The notes: a model not told the origin generated them from the sequence alone. A stretch of 64,000 nt of DNA from Alkalicoccus luteus (GCA_052061695.1 JBPZEY010000001.1), one strand, 5' to 3'. Shown: positions 39,321-48,640, counted from the stretch's first letter. Translations and numbers: made by a program.

Positions 39321-40688
39321 ATGAAAAAGAGTCTTTGGCTGTCTTCTATGATTGGTTCTGCTCTGTTTTTAGCTGCCTGCGGAGGCGGCGGTAACGAAGA
39401 TGGCAACGCCGGTAATGGAGATAATGCAGATGCAAGCGGCGGAGAGGCAGAAGAAACGGCAGTTGTCGGGGATGACATTGAAGGTGCAACGGAGCTTAGC
39501 TTCTGGACGTTCGCTGAAACGCATTCCGAATTTTTTGAGGATGCAGCTGAGCGTTGGAACGAAGAGAACGAAGATAATCCGATTCAATTGACGGCGGAAG
39601 TATATCCGTTTGATCAAATGCACAATAACCTGCTCCTGGCACTTCAGTCCGGTTCTGACGCTCCGGATATTGTCGACATTGAAATTGCCAGATTCCCTAA
39701 CTTTCTTGTCGGCGACATTCAACTCGAGCCGCTCAACGATTTAATCGAAGACGAGCTCGATCAGTTTATCACCGAACGGCTGGACATTTATGCGCAGGAC
39801 GGAAACTATTACGGAGCACCAACTCACTTAGGCGCAACCGTCGTCTACTATAATATGGAGATCATGGATGAAGCAGGCGTCGACATCGATGACATTCATA
39901 CGTGGGATGACTATGTAGAAGCCGGCCAGCAGGTTGTGGAAGCGACTGGCGTTCCGATGACAACAGTGTCTGCTAACTGGTACGGCCTGTGGCCTTTCGT
40001 TGCTCAGCAGGGATCTGATTTCTTCAATGATGATCATGAATTGACACTTGCAAATGAGACAAACATCGAAACTCTGCAGTTCATGTCTGATCTCGTTAAC
40101 GAATACGAAATTGCCCAGATCACACCAGGTGACGAGAATCATTCTGAGGAATACTACGGGTTTATGAACAGCGGAGGTGCTGCTTCCACGGTGATGCCGC
40201 TCTTCTTTATGTCCAACTTCCTGGCGGAGATGCCGGACCTTGAGGGTAAAATGGAAATTCGTCCAATGCCGGTCTTTGACGATGATGATGCACGTACCGT
40301 CGGGATGGGCGGAACAGGTACAGCTGTAACTAGCCAGTCAGATGATGTTGATCTGGCAAAAGAATTCCTCTACTTTGCCAAAATGTCAGAGGAAGGCAAC
40401 ATTAACCTCTGGACGCAGCTAGGCTTTGATCCACCGCGCTGGGACGTTTGGGATACGGAAGAAATTCAGGCGGACAGTGAATTTTATGAGTACTTTAATG
40501 ATGATATCTTCGACCTTCTCCTGGACATCCGGGATGAAGTAGAAGGCGTTAATATTACGCAGCATACTCCGGATGTACTGGACGAGATTAATACAAACAT
40601 CATGTTTAACGTAATCCGTGAACAGTCCCAGACGCCGGAAGAAGCGCTTGAGCAGGCAGAAGAAAGCATTCGTCCACGCATGGATTAA
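39321..40688 (+). CDS. araN: Arabino-oligosaccharide-binding lipoprotein AraN
   Basis: The 455-residue solute-binding protein starts with a lipoprotein signal (LFLAACGGGG) and an acidic Gly/Asn/Glu linker, then a family 1 sugar-binding domain from about residue 60 (TELSFWTFAETHSEFFEDAA; GSDAPDIVDIEIARFPNFLV). It captures arabinose oligomers outside the membrane and delivers them to AraPQ. GAAGGAGG precedes the ATG. The gene is divergent from araPQ and is the first gene of araN-D-B-A. Confidence 0.9.
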   Translation: MKKSLWLSSMIGSALFLAACGGGGNEDGNAGNGDNADASGGEAEETAVVGDDIEGATELSFWTFAETHSEFFEDAAERWNEENEDNPIQLTAEVYPFDQMHNNLLLALQSGSDAPDIVDIEIARFPNFLVGDIQLEPLNDLIEDELDQFITERLDIYAQDGNYYGAPTHLGATVVYYNMEIMDEAGVDIDDIHTWDDYVEAGQQVVEATGVPMTTVSANWYGLWPFVAQQGSDFFNDDHELTLANETNIETLQFMSDLVNEYEIAQITPGDENHSEEYYGFMNSGGAASTVMPLFFMSNFLAEMPDLEGKMEIRPMPVFDDDDARTVGMGGTGTAVTSQSDDVDLAKEFLYFAKMSEEGNINLWTQLGFDPPRWDVWDTEEIQADSEFYEYFNDDIFDLLLDIRDEVEGVNITQHTPDVLDEINTNIMFNVIREQSQTPEEALEQAEESIRPRMD

Positions 40689-40699
40689 TAACCCTACCG

Positions 40700-40745
40700 T
40701 TCAGCCGGCTTTGCGAAAGCAACTGCAGCCGGCTGAATCTTTTAG
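40700..40745 (+). terminator. Intercistronic hairpin after araN
   Basis: TTCAGCCGGCT (40700-40710) pairs with AGCCGGCTGAA (40727-40737), followed by TCTTTTAG. It may act as a partial terminator or RNA stabiliser so that the binding protein is made in excess over the enzymes. Confidence 0.6.
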
Positions 40746-40766
40746 CAAACGAAAGGAGGAAGCGTC

Positions 40767-41480
40767 GTGCTTGAACAGCTGAAACAAGATGTGCTCGAAG
40801 CAAACCTCGCCCTTCCCCGCCATGAACTCGTGACATTTACGTGGGGAAATGCGAGCGGTTTTGATGAGGAATCGAAGCTGATGGTAATAAAGCCGAGCGG
40901 GGTGGGTTATGACGAGCTGACGGCTGATAAGATGGTCGTGGTGAATCTTGACGGCCGCACCGTTGAAGGCGAACTCCGTCCGTCGTCTGATACCCCGACC
41001 CATCTGGAGCTGTACCGCCGCTTTCCCGGCATTGCCGGCATCGTACATACCCACTCGCCGTGGGCCACCAGCTGGTCACAGGCCGGCATGGACCTGCCCG
41101 TCTTCGGTACGACTCATGCCGATTACTTTAATGGAGCCGTGCCATGTACGAGACCTATGACCGCTGCTGAAATCAGCGGTGATTATGAGCTTGCGACCGG
41201 AAACGTGATTGCGGAAACATTTGAAGCAAACGGAATTTCCCCGCTGGAGGTTCCAGCTGTCTTTGTTCACGGTCACGCACCGTTTACGTGGGGAGCGAGT
41301 CCGGCTGATGCCGTCTATCATGCCGTCGTACTTGAGGAAACGGCCAAAATGGGCTCGCGAACAAAAGCGCTTCAGCCGGATGTGTCCGGCATATCGCCCG
41401 AGCTCCTCAACAAGCATTTCTCACGAAAACACGGCAGTCATGCCTATTACGGGCAGACTGGAAAGGAGGAAAGCCGATGA
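40767..41480 (+). CDS. araD: L-ribulose-5-phosphate 4-epimerase AraD
   Basis: The 237-residue class II aldolase-like enzyme converts L-ribulose-5-phosphate to D-xylulose-5-phosphate. TWGNASGFDEESKLMVIKPS opens the phosphate site, and IVHTHSPWATSW provides the zinc-binding HxH, with a third His in VPAVFVHGHAPF. It starts at GTG after AAAGGAGG and overlaps araB by four bases (ATGA). Confidence 0.92.
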   Translation: MLEQLKQDVLEANLALPRHELVTFTWGNASGFDEESKLMVIKPSGVGYDELTADKMVVVNLDGRTVEGELRPSSDTPTHLELYRRFPGIAGIVHTHSPWATSWSQAGMDLPVFGTTHADYFNGAVPCTRPMTAAEISGDYELATGNVIAETFEANGISPLEVPAVFVHGHAPFTWGASPADAVYHAVVLEETAKMGSRTKALQPDVSGISPELLNKHFSRKHGSHAYYGQTGKEESR

Positions 41481-43174
41481 AAAAATATGCAATAGGCGTC
41501 GATTTTGGAACGGAATCAGGAAGAGCCGTCCTCGTTTCCCTGAAGGATGGCCAAGAGCTTTCGGAGCACGTAACACCATATGCTCACGGCGTGATGGATA
41601 CAGCGCTTACGGACGGCACGAAGCTTGGTCATGAATGGGCGCTGCAGCATCCGCAGGATTATTTGGATGTACTGTATACGTCCGTTCCCGCTGTTATCCA
41701 AGCTGCGGACGCCGACCCTAATGAGGTTGCCGGCATCGGTATTGATTTTACCGCCTGCACGATGCTCCCGGTAGATGAACACGATCAGCCGCTCTGCTTG
41801 AAGGAAGCGTATAAGAACGATCCGCACAGCTGGGTGAAGCTTTGGAAGCACCATGCTGCCCAGCCGCATGCAGACCGGCTGAATGAACGTGCAGCGGAAT
41901 TGGGAGAAGACTTTATTAACCGCTTTGGCGGCAAGCTGTCGTCTGAATGGATGCTCGCGAAAGCCTATCAAATTGCGGACGAAGCACCTCACATTTATGA
42001 CCAGGCAGATAAATTTGTGGAAGCTGCTGACTGGGTCATTTCCCAGCTTACCGGCACCTTTACACGCAACAGCTGCACGGCCGGTTATAAAGCCGCTTGG
42101 CATAAAGAAGAAGGCTTCCCGCCTGATTCGTTTTTCGCATCCGTTCATCCAAAGCTTGAAAACCTTGTCTCCGGGAAATTGAAGGGGCCGATTCTTCCGC
42201 CAGGCGCGAAAGCCGGCTCGATCACCGCCTCTGCCGCAGACAGAACAGGCCTTCCGGAGGGCTTGCCGGTTGCTGTCGCCAATGTCGATGCGCACGTTTC
42301 TGTCCCCGCAGTCGGCGTTGTAAAAGAAGGCAGCATGGTGATGGCGATGGGAACCTCGATCTGTCATATGCTGCTTGGAAAAGAGGAGAGATATGCGGAG
42401 GGAATCTGCGGGGTTGTGGAAGACGGCATTTTACCCGGCTACTACGGCTACGAAGCCGGCCAGTCGGCAGTTGGAGACATTTTCGCCTGGTTTGTTGATA
42501 CGTGTGTGCCAGCCTCCCTCACCGAGGAAGCTGAAGAAAAAGGCCTGTCGATTCATGAGCTGCTGACAGAAAAAGCAGCAAAGCTTGAGCCCGGTGAAAG
42601 CGGCGTTGTCGCGCTAGACTGGTGGAACGGCAACCGCTCCACGCTCGTTGATACCCAGCTTTCCGGCTTGTTTATCGGTATGACCCTTCAGACGAAACCG
42701 GAAGAGCTATACCGCGCCCTGCTCGAGGCAACCGCCTTCGGAACCAAGCAGATCGTAGAAACCTTGCATCAGTCCGGTGTGCCGGTGAACGATTTATATG
42801 CCTGCGGCGGACTTCCCCGGAAAAACCCGCTGCTTATGCAAATATACGCGGATGTAACAGAACGGCCGATTTATACAGCCGATTCCGTACAGACGCCGGC
42901 ACTCGGCTCCGCTATGTTTGCAGCAGTCGCCGCCGGTGAAGAAAACGGCGGGTTTGCAACCATCACCGATGCGGCAGCACGCATGGCACGAGTAAAAGAT
43001 GACGTGTATCAGCCGTCACTCGAGAAGCGCGATGCGTACCGTGATTTGTACAGCGCTTATAAAGAACTGCACGATTATTTCGGACGCAGCAGCAGCCTTA
43101 TGAAGAATCTGCTGCGCGGACGAACGAAAACACAAACGACAGAACCAGCAGGCGGTGGCAGCATTGAACGGTAA
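41477..43174 (+). CDS. araB: L-ribulokinase AraB
   Basis: The 565-residue FGGY-family kinase phosphorylates L-ribulose. The N-terminal ATPase-fold motif is AIGVDFGTESGRAVLV, the substrate-binding region includes GIDFTACTMLPV, and the C-terminal nucleotide motif is YACGGLPRKNPLLMQIYADV. It has the normal length for bacterial AraB. It is translationally coupled to araD and overlaps the araA start. Confidence 0.93.
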   Translation: MKKYAIGVDFGTESGRAVLVSLKDGQELSEHVTPYAHGVMDTALTDGTKLGHEWALQHPQDYLDVLYTSVPAVIQAADADPNEVAGIGIDFTACTMLPVDEHDQPLCLKEAYKNDPHSWVKLWKHHAAQPHADRLNERAAELGEDFINRFGGKLSSEWMLAKAYQIADEAPHIYDQADKFVEAADWVISQLTGTFTRNSCTAGYKAAWHKEEGFPPDSFFASVHPKLENLVSGKLKGPILPPGAKAGSITASAADRTGLPEGLPVAVANVDAHVSVPAVGVVKEGSMVMAMGTSICHMLLGKEERYAEGICGVVEDGILPGYYGYEAGQSAVGDIFAWFVDTCVPASLTEEAEEKGLSIHELLTEKAAKLEPGESGVVALDWWNGNRSTLVDTQLSGLFIGMTLQTKPEELYRALLEATAFGTKQIVETLHQSGVPVNDLYACGGLPRKNPLLMQIYADVTERPIYTADSVQTPALGSAMFAAVAAGEENGGFATITDAAARMARVKDDVYQPSLEKRDAYRDLYSAYKELHDYFGRSSSLMKNLLRGRTKTQTTEPAGGGSIER

Positions 43175-44621
43175 CAGTGAATTTTGGATGATAACAGGTA
43201 GTCAGCACCTATACGGTCCCGAAACACTCGATCAGGTGAACAGTCAGGCGAACGAAGTCGCTGGTCATCTGACAGAGACACTCCCCTTCCCTGTTAAAGC
43301 CCAGGCGCTCGTGACGACTGAGCAAGAGATTACGCGAGCAATTCGCGAGGCAAACGAGCACGAAAGCTGTGCCGGCGTGATTGTATGGATGCACACCTTC
43401 TCTCCAGCCAAGCGCTGGATTCAGGGACTGATGGAGCTCGGCAAGCCAATGCTTCATTTTCATACCCAGCACCATGAACAGATCCCATGGCAGTCGATTG
43501 ATATGGACTTTATGAACCTGAATCAGTCTGCGCACGGCGATCGGGAATTCGGCTTTATTTGCACGCGCCTCGGACTGAACCGTCGCGTCATTGCAGGCCA
43601 CTGGAAGCATGAGGCGATTCAGCAGGACATCGCGTCCTGGATGCGGACAATGACGGCCGTGCAGGAAAGCCGTCAGCTGAAGGTGCTGCGCATCGGCGAT
43701 AATATGCGCGGGGTCGCCGTCACAGAAGGTGACAAGGTTCAGGCGCAGAAAGATTTCGGCTGGACCGTAGACGGCTACGGCATCGGTGATATCGCGGATG
43801 CTGCAGACCGTTTTTCAGAGCAGGACATTCAGGCGCGCTTTGACGAATACAGCGACCGCTATTCGATTCCGGCAGCCAAGTCAGATGATGCATCTTTCCG
43901 GCAATCGGTCTGGGAGCAGGCGAAAATCGAGCTTGGCATCGAAGCCATGCTGACCGAAAACGGCTATCATGCGTTTACAACAACCTTTGAAGATTTGCAC
44001 GGCGTGCCTCAGCTTCCCGGCCTGGCCGTCCAGCGCTTAATGGAGAAAGGCTACGGCTTTGCCGGCGAGGGTGATTGGAAAACAGCCGCTCTTCTGCGCA
44101 TGATGAAAACGATGACCGGCAACGACCGGACAAGCTTCATGGAAGACTATACGTACCACTTTACGCCAGAAGGCACGCAGGTGCTCGGATCCCATATGCT
44201 GGAAGTTTGTCCAACAATTGCTGCAAATTCCCCTGAGATCGCCGTTCACCCGCTTGGCATTGGCGGTAAAAACGATCCTGCCCGGCTCATTTTTGACGGC
44301 ATTGAAGGCGAGGCGGTTAACGTCAGCATCGTCGATATGGGCGGCCGCTTCCGCATGATTGCAAACGATGTGACGGCCGTACGCGTTCCTGAAAGCACGC
44401 CCAAGCTCCCGGTAGCGAAAGTGCTGTGGGAGCCAAAGCCCGACTTCCGCACGTCCGCCGAAGCGTGGATTTATGCAGGCGGTGCCCATCACACCGTGCT
44501 CTCGTTCAGTGCGACGAGGCACCAGGCAGCTGACCTCGCCGACGCACTCGGCATCGAATTTGTCAGCATCGACGCAAACACGGATCTCTTTACGTTCCGC
44601 CAGATGCTAAAGCAGCTTTAG
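43155..44621 (+). CDS. araA: L-arabinose isomerase AraA
   Basis: The 488-residue enzyme isomerises L-arabinose to L-ribulose with Mn2+. It shows EFWMITGSQHLYGPETL at the N-terminus, HTFSPAKRWIQGL, the metal Glu in TFEDLHGVPQLPGLAVQRLM, and DYTYHFTPEGTQVLGSHMLE with further ligands. GTG at 43155 lies 20 bases inside araB; a TTG at 43164 (after GGTGG) is an alternative that would remove three residues. A strong terminator follows. Confidence 0.93.
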   Translation: MAALNGNSEFWMITGSQHLYGPETLDQVNSQANEVAGHLTETLPFPVKAQALVTTEQEITRAIREANEHESCAGVIVWMHTFSPAKRWIQGLMELGKPMLHFHTQHHEQIPWQSIDMDFMNLNQSAHGDREFGFICTRLGLNRRVIAGHWKHEAIQQDIASWMRTMTAVQESRQLKVLRIGDNMRGVAVTEGDKVQAQKDFGWTVDGYGIGDIADAADRFSEQDIQARFDEYSDRYSIPAAKSDDASFRQSVWEQAKIELGIEAMLTENGYHAFTTTFEDLHGVPQLPGLAVQRLMEKGYGFAGEGDWKTAALLRMMKTMTGNDRTSFMEDYTYHFTPEGTQVLGSHMLEVCPTIAANSPEIAVHPLGIGGKNDPARLIFDGIEGEAVNVSIVDMGGRFRMIANDVTAVRVPESTPKLPVAKVLWEPKPDFRTSAEAWIYAGGAHHTVLSFSATRHQAADLADALGIEFVSIDANTDLFTFRQMLKQL

Positions 44622-44627
44622 CAGAGA

Positions 44628-44657
44628 CAGCCGGCTCCCCCTGCCGGCTGCTTTTTT
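44628..44657 (+). terminator. Rho-independent terminator of the ara operon
   Basis: CAGCCGGC and GCCGGCTG pair around TCCCCCT and are followed by CTTTTTTG. Confidence 0.88.
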
Positions 44658-44697
44658 GATGCATAGAAACACCAAATGGCACGTTTACTGCCTGATC

Positions 44698-44720
44698 GGA
44701 AGCTTCCGGCTCCCGGAAGC
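44698..44720 (-). repeat. GCTTCC element, copy C
   Basis: On the minus strand this reads GCTTCCGG-GAG-CCGGAAGCTTCC, nearly identical to copies A and B at 16.1-16.4 kb. It opens array C1. Confidence 0.7.
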
Positions 44721-44734
44721 AATCCAACTGAAGG

Positions 44735-44935
44735 CGCTTTTTGGCAATGTTGAACGTTTTCCTGCGGAAGTTGAATGTTTTCGCCCGACAGTTGAACGTT
44801 TATTCGTTATAGCAGTTTTAAGTTGAAGCTCGTAAACATATGACAGACGTTCTTGAAGCTTTTGAAGGAAAAGTTGAATAAATGACAGGCGAGGTTAATA
44901 CGTTAGCCGCAAAAGTTGAATACTTTCTTGAAAGG
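44735..44935 (+). repeat. 21-bp periodic array C1
   Basis: Units TTGAACGTTTT, TTGAATGTTTT and TTGAACGTTTATTCGTTATAGCAG recur, followed by TTGAAGCTCGTAAAC and several TTGAAnnnTTT units. The block TTCGTTATAGCAG...AAGTTGA-GCTCGTAAAC also occurs on the minus strand of array A1, so the two arrays are homologous and inverted relative to each other. Confidence 0.7.
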
Positions 44936-45059
44936 TCAACCCCGTTATCGACCTCTGCAGGCTGCGCCTGCCTCTGTTCAACCCGCTTCAAACCTACTAT
45001 CGGACGGACGTTTCTTTATTCATCACGCAACAACCTTCATAAACATAGGCGCATTTTTA

Positions 45060-45242
45060 TCGAATGATAACTTTCGATTTGAAATGAAATCTTCATCTTG
45101 GCAAATGATACGTTTTTCGTTATAGCGCACGCCGTTTGATAACAATGATAAGCTGCCCACTGAGGATGAAAAGGTTGAAGACAAGAATGAAAACTTTAAC
45201 CGTCCAAATGAAAAGGTTCAGCCGCAGCTTGATAACTTTCAT
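45060..45242 (+). repeat. 21-bp periodic array C2
   Basis: TGATAACTT-like anchors at 45069, 45089, 45110, then 45141, 45150, 45171, 45192, 45213 and 45234. The last five are exactly 21 bases apart; the 31-base step contains TTTTTCGTTATAGCGCACGCC. The 31 and 9 base steps repeat those of array A2. Confidence 0.75.
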
Positions 45243-45282
45243 GCGATCCTCTGTTTATACTGTCGCTAATCATATCTTTTAC

Positions 45283-46144
45283 TTAATTAGCCTGCTGCAT
45301 ATATTCCGTGATCGTTTTCCAAACCTGTTGGTGTACATAAGCAGCTTGCTTATTTCCAAAAAGGAGGGGAAGATCGCAAAAGCTAAGATGATCGGCTCCT
45401 TTTACCGGCTCCATTTTAAGCGACGAATCAACAAGCTTTTTGGCCGGTTCAACCAGCTTACATGCTTCTTCTTCCTGTTCTTGATGTAATATGAGGCAGG
45501 GGGCTTTTCGAGTCGTTAGATCTCTCGCGGAGAGAAGCTGCAAGCTTGGATCCATCAATTGTGTTTGCAATCCCCCTGACACGTCATTCGCTGCTATCCA
45601 TGCTGCAGCTCCACCAATGGAATGGCCAACTATCGTAATAGACTGATCCTCGTTTTCCCCGTTCAGCCATTTTATGACAGCTTGCAGCTGTATGACTCTG
45701 TATGAAAGAAGTCTTTGATAAAGTTCCTCTGTATCATGCTGCATTGCTTCCGGCTGGGAAATCCAAGTACCATCTGATAACACCGAAAACATAGCATCTG
45801 CTGGTGAGCCTACCGTCACAACTCTGTTACCTGCGGCAACCAGCTTCGTTATCAAATAGGTATACATAGAATGAGGAATGCCTAGCGCCGGAGATAAGAC
45901 AAAGGTTTTTTGCAGCTTGAACTTTGTTAAGTCCTCTAAGGATAGTTTATGATGGTATTTTTTTTACGCCAATTTCTTTCAGCACCTCCCCGGCTTTTGC
46001 TTCGTGGGGGCTGAAAAGATTCATATAGTTCATTTCATCTCTTTGAGCTCCGGTCTTCCACATATGTATCGGAAAACGATCATCCGGAAGTGGAAACGGA
46101 TGATGGGCAGCCGGAATGAATAAATCCTTTTTCACTATCTTCAC
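45283..46144 (-). pseudogene. Alpha/beta hydrolase with an A8-tract frameshift
   Basis: The N-terminal 65 codons (GTG at 46144; FIPAAHHPFPLPDDRFPIHM) end in GVKKIPS at a stop. If one A of an eight-A run at about 45956-45963 is removed, the frame continues YHHKLSLEDLTKFKLQKTFV and joins the rest (SPALGIPHSMYTYLITK) to 45283. The complete protein of about 286 residues has the nucleophile motif VGHSIGGAAAW and a His in GADHLSF. It may be phase-variable, decayed or a sequencing error. It follows the TPR gene by six bases. Confidence 0.75.
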
Positions 46145-46150
46145 ACGTCA

Positions 46151-46606
46151 TCACCACGTTTCGTGTATTCTAGTACTGTAAAAACGAATAGCTTCTTCAT
46201 AATCTTCTCCATGCGATGCAAGCTTCAGTAATATTTCAAGTGATTTATTCTCCTGCTTCAAATTTACATAGGTCATTGCTAAAAACAGCTGAAGCGGTTT
46301 GTAATTCGGATAGATTGAGAGACCCTCATTTAAAATAGACAGCGCGCTCTCATACTCTCCAATTGCTCGATAGGAGCTGCCAAGCTGCACATACAAATTT
46401 CGTTCTACATGAGCTGGTATAACTAAAGCTCGAGCCTTTTCATAATAATCTATTGCTTCCCTTTCGAATCCGGTGGCGTCATAGCTGCTCGCTACATAAA
46501 AATAATCCTCACTGCTGAATGCCTCCTGTTTCATCGATATGATTTCACGAAATTCCCTTTTGTTAAATAAGTGTTTAAACACATTCTGACATTCCTTCCT
46601 CTCCAC
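46151..46606 (-). CDS. Tetratricopeptide-repeat protein
   Basis: The 151-residue soluble protein has two to three TPR units, for example YVASSYDATGFEREAIDYYE and LGSSYRAIGEYESALSILNE, then MTYVNLKQENKSLEILLKL. TPR domains mediate protein-protein contacts; no catalytic part is visible. The frame opens at a GTG (46606) with a weak ribosome site; another GTG eight codons inside has AAGGA ten bases upstream. It sits between an MFS exporter and a hydrolase in one minus-strand unit. Confidence 0.75.
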   Translation of the reverse strand: MERKECQNVFKHLFNKREFREIISMKQEAFSSEDYFYVASSYDATGFEREAIDYYEKARALVIPAHVERNLYVQLGSSYRAIGEYESALSILNEGLSIYPNYKPLQLFLAMTYVNLKQENKSLEILLKLASHGEDYEEAIRFYSTRIHETW

Positions 46607-46620
46607 TTTCTTCCATTCTA

Positions 46621-47820
46621 TCAGAAAGATCGCCGCAGCATTCGCATGGAATGTTTTATTGAATGCGTTTGAAAAAGGATAGCAAACAAGACGGAAAATA
46701 GAAGATAGCTGACCCCAACTCCCGCAGCTAGTTGGGCAGGTGTAAACAACTCTGATAAAACGCCTGCGGTGATCATAGCTACTCCCATTGAAGCTTGCTG
46801 CACCATCGCGAGCATCGCAAAAAGCGGTCCTCTTTTGTCTTCAGGGAAGGCTTTCATCATAACAGTATCAAAACAAATGTTGCTTATACCGGCAGCGAAG
46901 GTGATACCTATTGCAGTTAATGCACCAACTGTCAGAAAAGATGAAGTGCTTAACAGCAAATGGCCAACACCTTCTAATGCAATCATGATGACACCTAATG
47001 CTATCATTTTATTTCTCATCATACCTGCAAACAACGTACTGAGCATCAACCCAGCTCCAAGTGCTCCGTACATGATGCCGACTCCAAAATCACCTGCACG
47101 ATAGACCTCCAGCGCAAATAAATTAAAGATGACATTATCGACTCCATTTGCAAGTGGCATCAGCAGCATGATGATTAGCAGCGTTCGCATGAGAGCCACT
47201 TTCATAAACAATGCAATCGGCAACGATTTACGTTGCTCCCATTTATGAGAATTAAAACTCCTTACAGCTTTACATCGAATAAGCATGAAGGAAGCTGCAC
47301 CAAGTAAAAGAGCGTGCAGGATGAAGAGTATTCCAGTACTAAATACAAGTGCGATAACTCCGGCGCTGACGGAGCCAACAACTAGCGTCATACCTGTCAT
47401 AGTCTGTTCCATCCCATTCACATGCCTGATATGTTTTCGCTCGACAAGTGCCGGGATAGCTGCAGTACGAAGAGGCTGATAAAGCCCCGACCCAAAAGCA
47501 AGTGCTATTGTAGCGAGAAAAAATATGTATAGCGTATCCGGAGTTGCTATTAGCGGCAGAAGGGCTACCGGTGCCCGAACCGCATCAATGATCTTTAATA
47601 CTTTGATGCTATTTGTTCGAGTCGACAATTTTCCGGCAAGTGGTGCTGCTATAATGGCAGGAACGACGAGACAAGCCATAAGCAAACCGATTGCCGCACC
47701 AGATTCTGAATGCTGATACACTGCAGCTAAAATGGCTACTTGAGAAAAGCGGTGACCAGTTCCATTTAATAAAGCCGCATAAAATAAGAGAGCATAGTTT
47801 TTCTCATTTCTAAGTATCAA
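46621..47820 (-). CDS. Major facilitator superfamily exporter
   Basis: The 399-residue protein has 12 helices. LYQPLRTAAIPALVERKHIR resembles the loop between helices of the drug-efflux MFS group, and a long cytoplasmic loop lies in the middle (CKAVRSFNSHKWEQRKS). It probably exports a drug or metabolite. It starts at TTG after AGAAGGAGC. A conserved palindromic operator (47839-47862) lies 19 bases before the start, and the ArsR-type regulator is directly upstream, so export is probably induced by the regulator's ligand. Confidence 0.83.
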   Translation of the reverse strand: MILRNEKNYALLFYAALLNGTGHRFSQVAILAAVYQHSESGAAIGLLMACLVVPAIIAAPLAGKLSTRTNSIKVLKIIDAVRAPVALLPLIATPDTLYIFFLATIALAFGSGLYQPLRTAAIPALVERKHIRHVNGMEQTMTGMTLVVGSVSAGVIALVFSTGILFILHALLLGAASFMLIRCKAVRSFNSHKWEQRKSLPIALFMKVALMRTLLIIMLLMPLANGVDNVIFNLFALEVYRAGDFGVGIMYGALGAGLMLSTLFAGMMRNKMIALGVIMIALEGVGHLLLSTSSFLTVGALTAIGITFAAGISNICFDTVMMKAFPEDKRGPLFAMLAMVQQASMGVAMITAGVLSELFTPAQLAAGVGVSYLLFSVLFAILFQTHSIKHSMRMLRRSF

Positions 47821-47838
47821 GTTGACGACCAGCTCCTT

Positions 47839-47862
47839 CTATTTAGATGATTATCTAAATAG
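47839..47862. promoter_or_regulatory. Operator of the ArsR-DUF2087 regulator, exporter side
   Basis: CTATTTAGAT and ATCTAAATAG flank GATT, a 24-base palindrome that closely matches the site at 48483-48506. It lies just before the exporter start. Confidence 0.78.
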
Positions 47863-47884
47863 TTTTTTTAAAAAAAGCCGATTA

Positions 47885-48460
47885 TTACCGGCTTTCTGTC
47901 ATCCACATCTCTCTTGGGTTACGTTCGTAATAATTTTTCTCACGATAGAAGAAATGATTCATGATTAATTCACGTCTTAGAGTAGCAGTATCCGAGTGAA
48001 ATTTAAGGAGCTCCTCGTTCATTTCGGATTCGGAATAGGTTGCTTCCGTAAGTGTTTCTGCTACGTATGCCAATACGATAAGCCGCTTCTTTTGTTTAGC
48101 TGGTAAAGCTTTAATTGTTCCATCACACTGAACAAAATTGTCCAGCACAGAAGTTTTTTCATTCTTATCTGCGACCAAATCTGTATCAGCTCGTAAGCCG
48201 ATTAACGTAACCGCCGAAGACATATCCTTTAAGCGCTTTTCATGAAGATGATAGTAAATCGTGTTTCGGTCGCGCCGCTGATATACAAGACCAATATCTT
48301 TTAATTTGTGAAGATGATGAGACACCGTCGCATGCTTTAAGAATAGCTGTTCAGCCAGATCGCTGCCTGCTTTGGCGCCATGTTGAAGTATGGCGATGAT
48401 TCGTAAACGATTTTTATCCCCTAACGCTTTATGGAACGCCTCCAGCCGGTCTAACTGCAT
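47885..48460 (-). CDS. ArsR-type HTH regulator with a DUF2087-like C-terminal part
   Basis: The 191-residue protein starts with a winged-helix domain (ALGDKNRLRIIAILQHGAKA; recognition helix FLKHATVSHHLHKLKDIGLV) without the metal cysteines of ArsR. The second half (from about residue 105, DGTIKALPAKQKKRLIVLAY; ELIMNHFFYREKNYYERNPR) matches the DUF2087 pattern, often fused to such domains. Two identical-core operators flank the gene, so it is autoregulated and controls the exporter downstream. Confidence 0.83.
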   Translation of the reverse strand: MQLDRLEAFHKALGDKNRLRIIAILQHGAKAGSDLAEQLFLKHATVSHHLHKLKDIGLVYQRRDRNTIYYHLHEKRLKDMSSAVTLIGLRADTDLVADKNEKTSVLDNFVQCDGTIKALPAKQKKRLIVLAYVAETLTEATYSESEMNEELLKFHSDTATLRRELIMNHFFYREKNYYERNPREMWMTESR

Positions 48461-48482
48461 CCATTAATCCTCCTCCATGCTA

Positions 48483-48532
48483 CTATTTAGACAATAATCT
48501 AAATAGTAGCGAAAGTAAGCTTATTTTGACAA
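48483..48532 (-). promoter_or_regulatory. Promoter and operator of the ArsR-DUF2087 gene
   Basis: On the minus strand TTGTCA (complement of 48527-48532) and TACTAT (complement of 48503-48508) are 18 bases apart. The palindrome CTATTTAGAC / ATCTAAATAG (48483-48506) overlaps the -10 box. Confidence 0.75.
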
Positions 48533-48601
48533 AAAAATTATGTTCAAAACCTTATAATTTTGAAAATAGTTTATCATGGACATTTCATCTCTAAGAAACT
48601 C

Positions 48602-48634
48602 AAAAAACCAGAATGGCTTCTGCCTCGCTGGTTT
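48602..48634 (-). terminator. Terminator of the 48641 gene
   Basis: On the minus strand AAAACCAG and CTGGTTTT enclose an inner GGC/GCC pairing; TTGAG follows. Confidence 0.6.
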
Positions 48635-48640
48635 TCTGCC

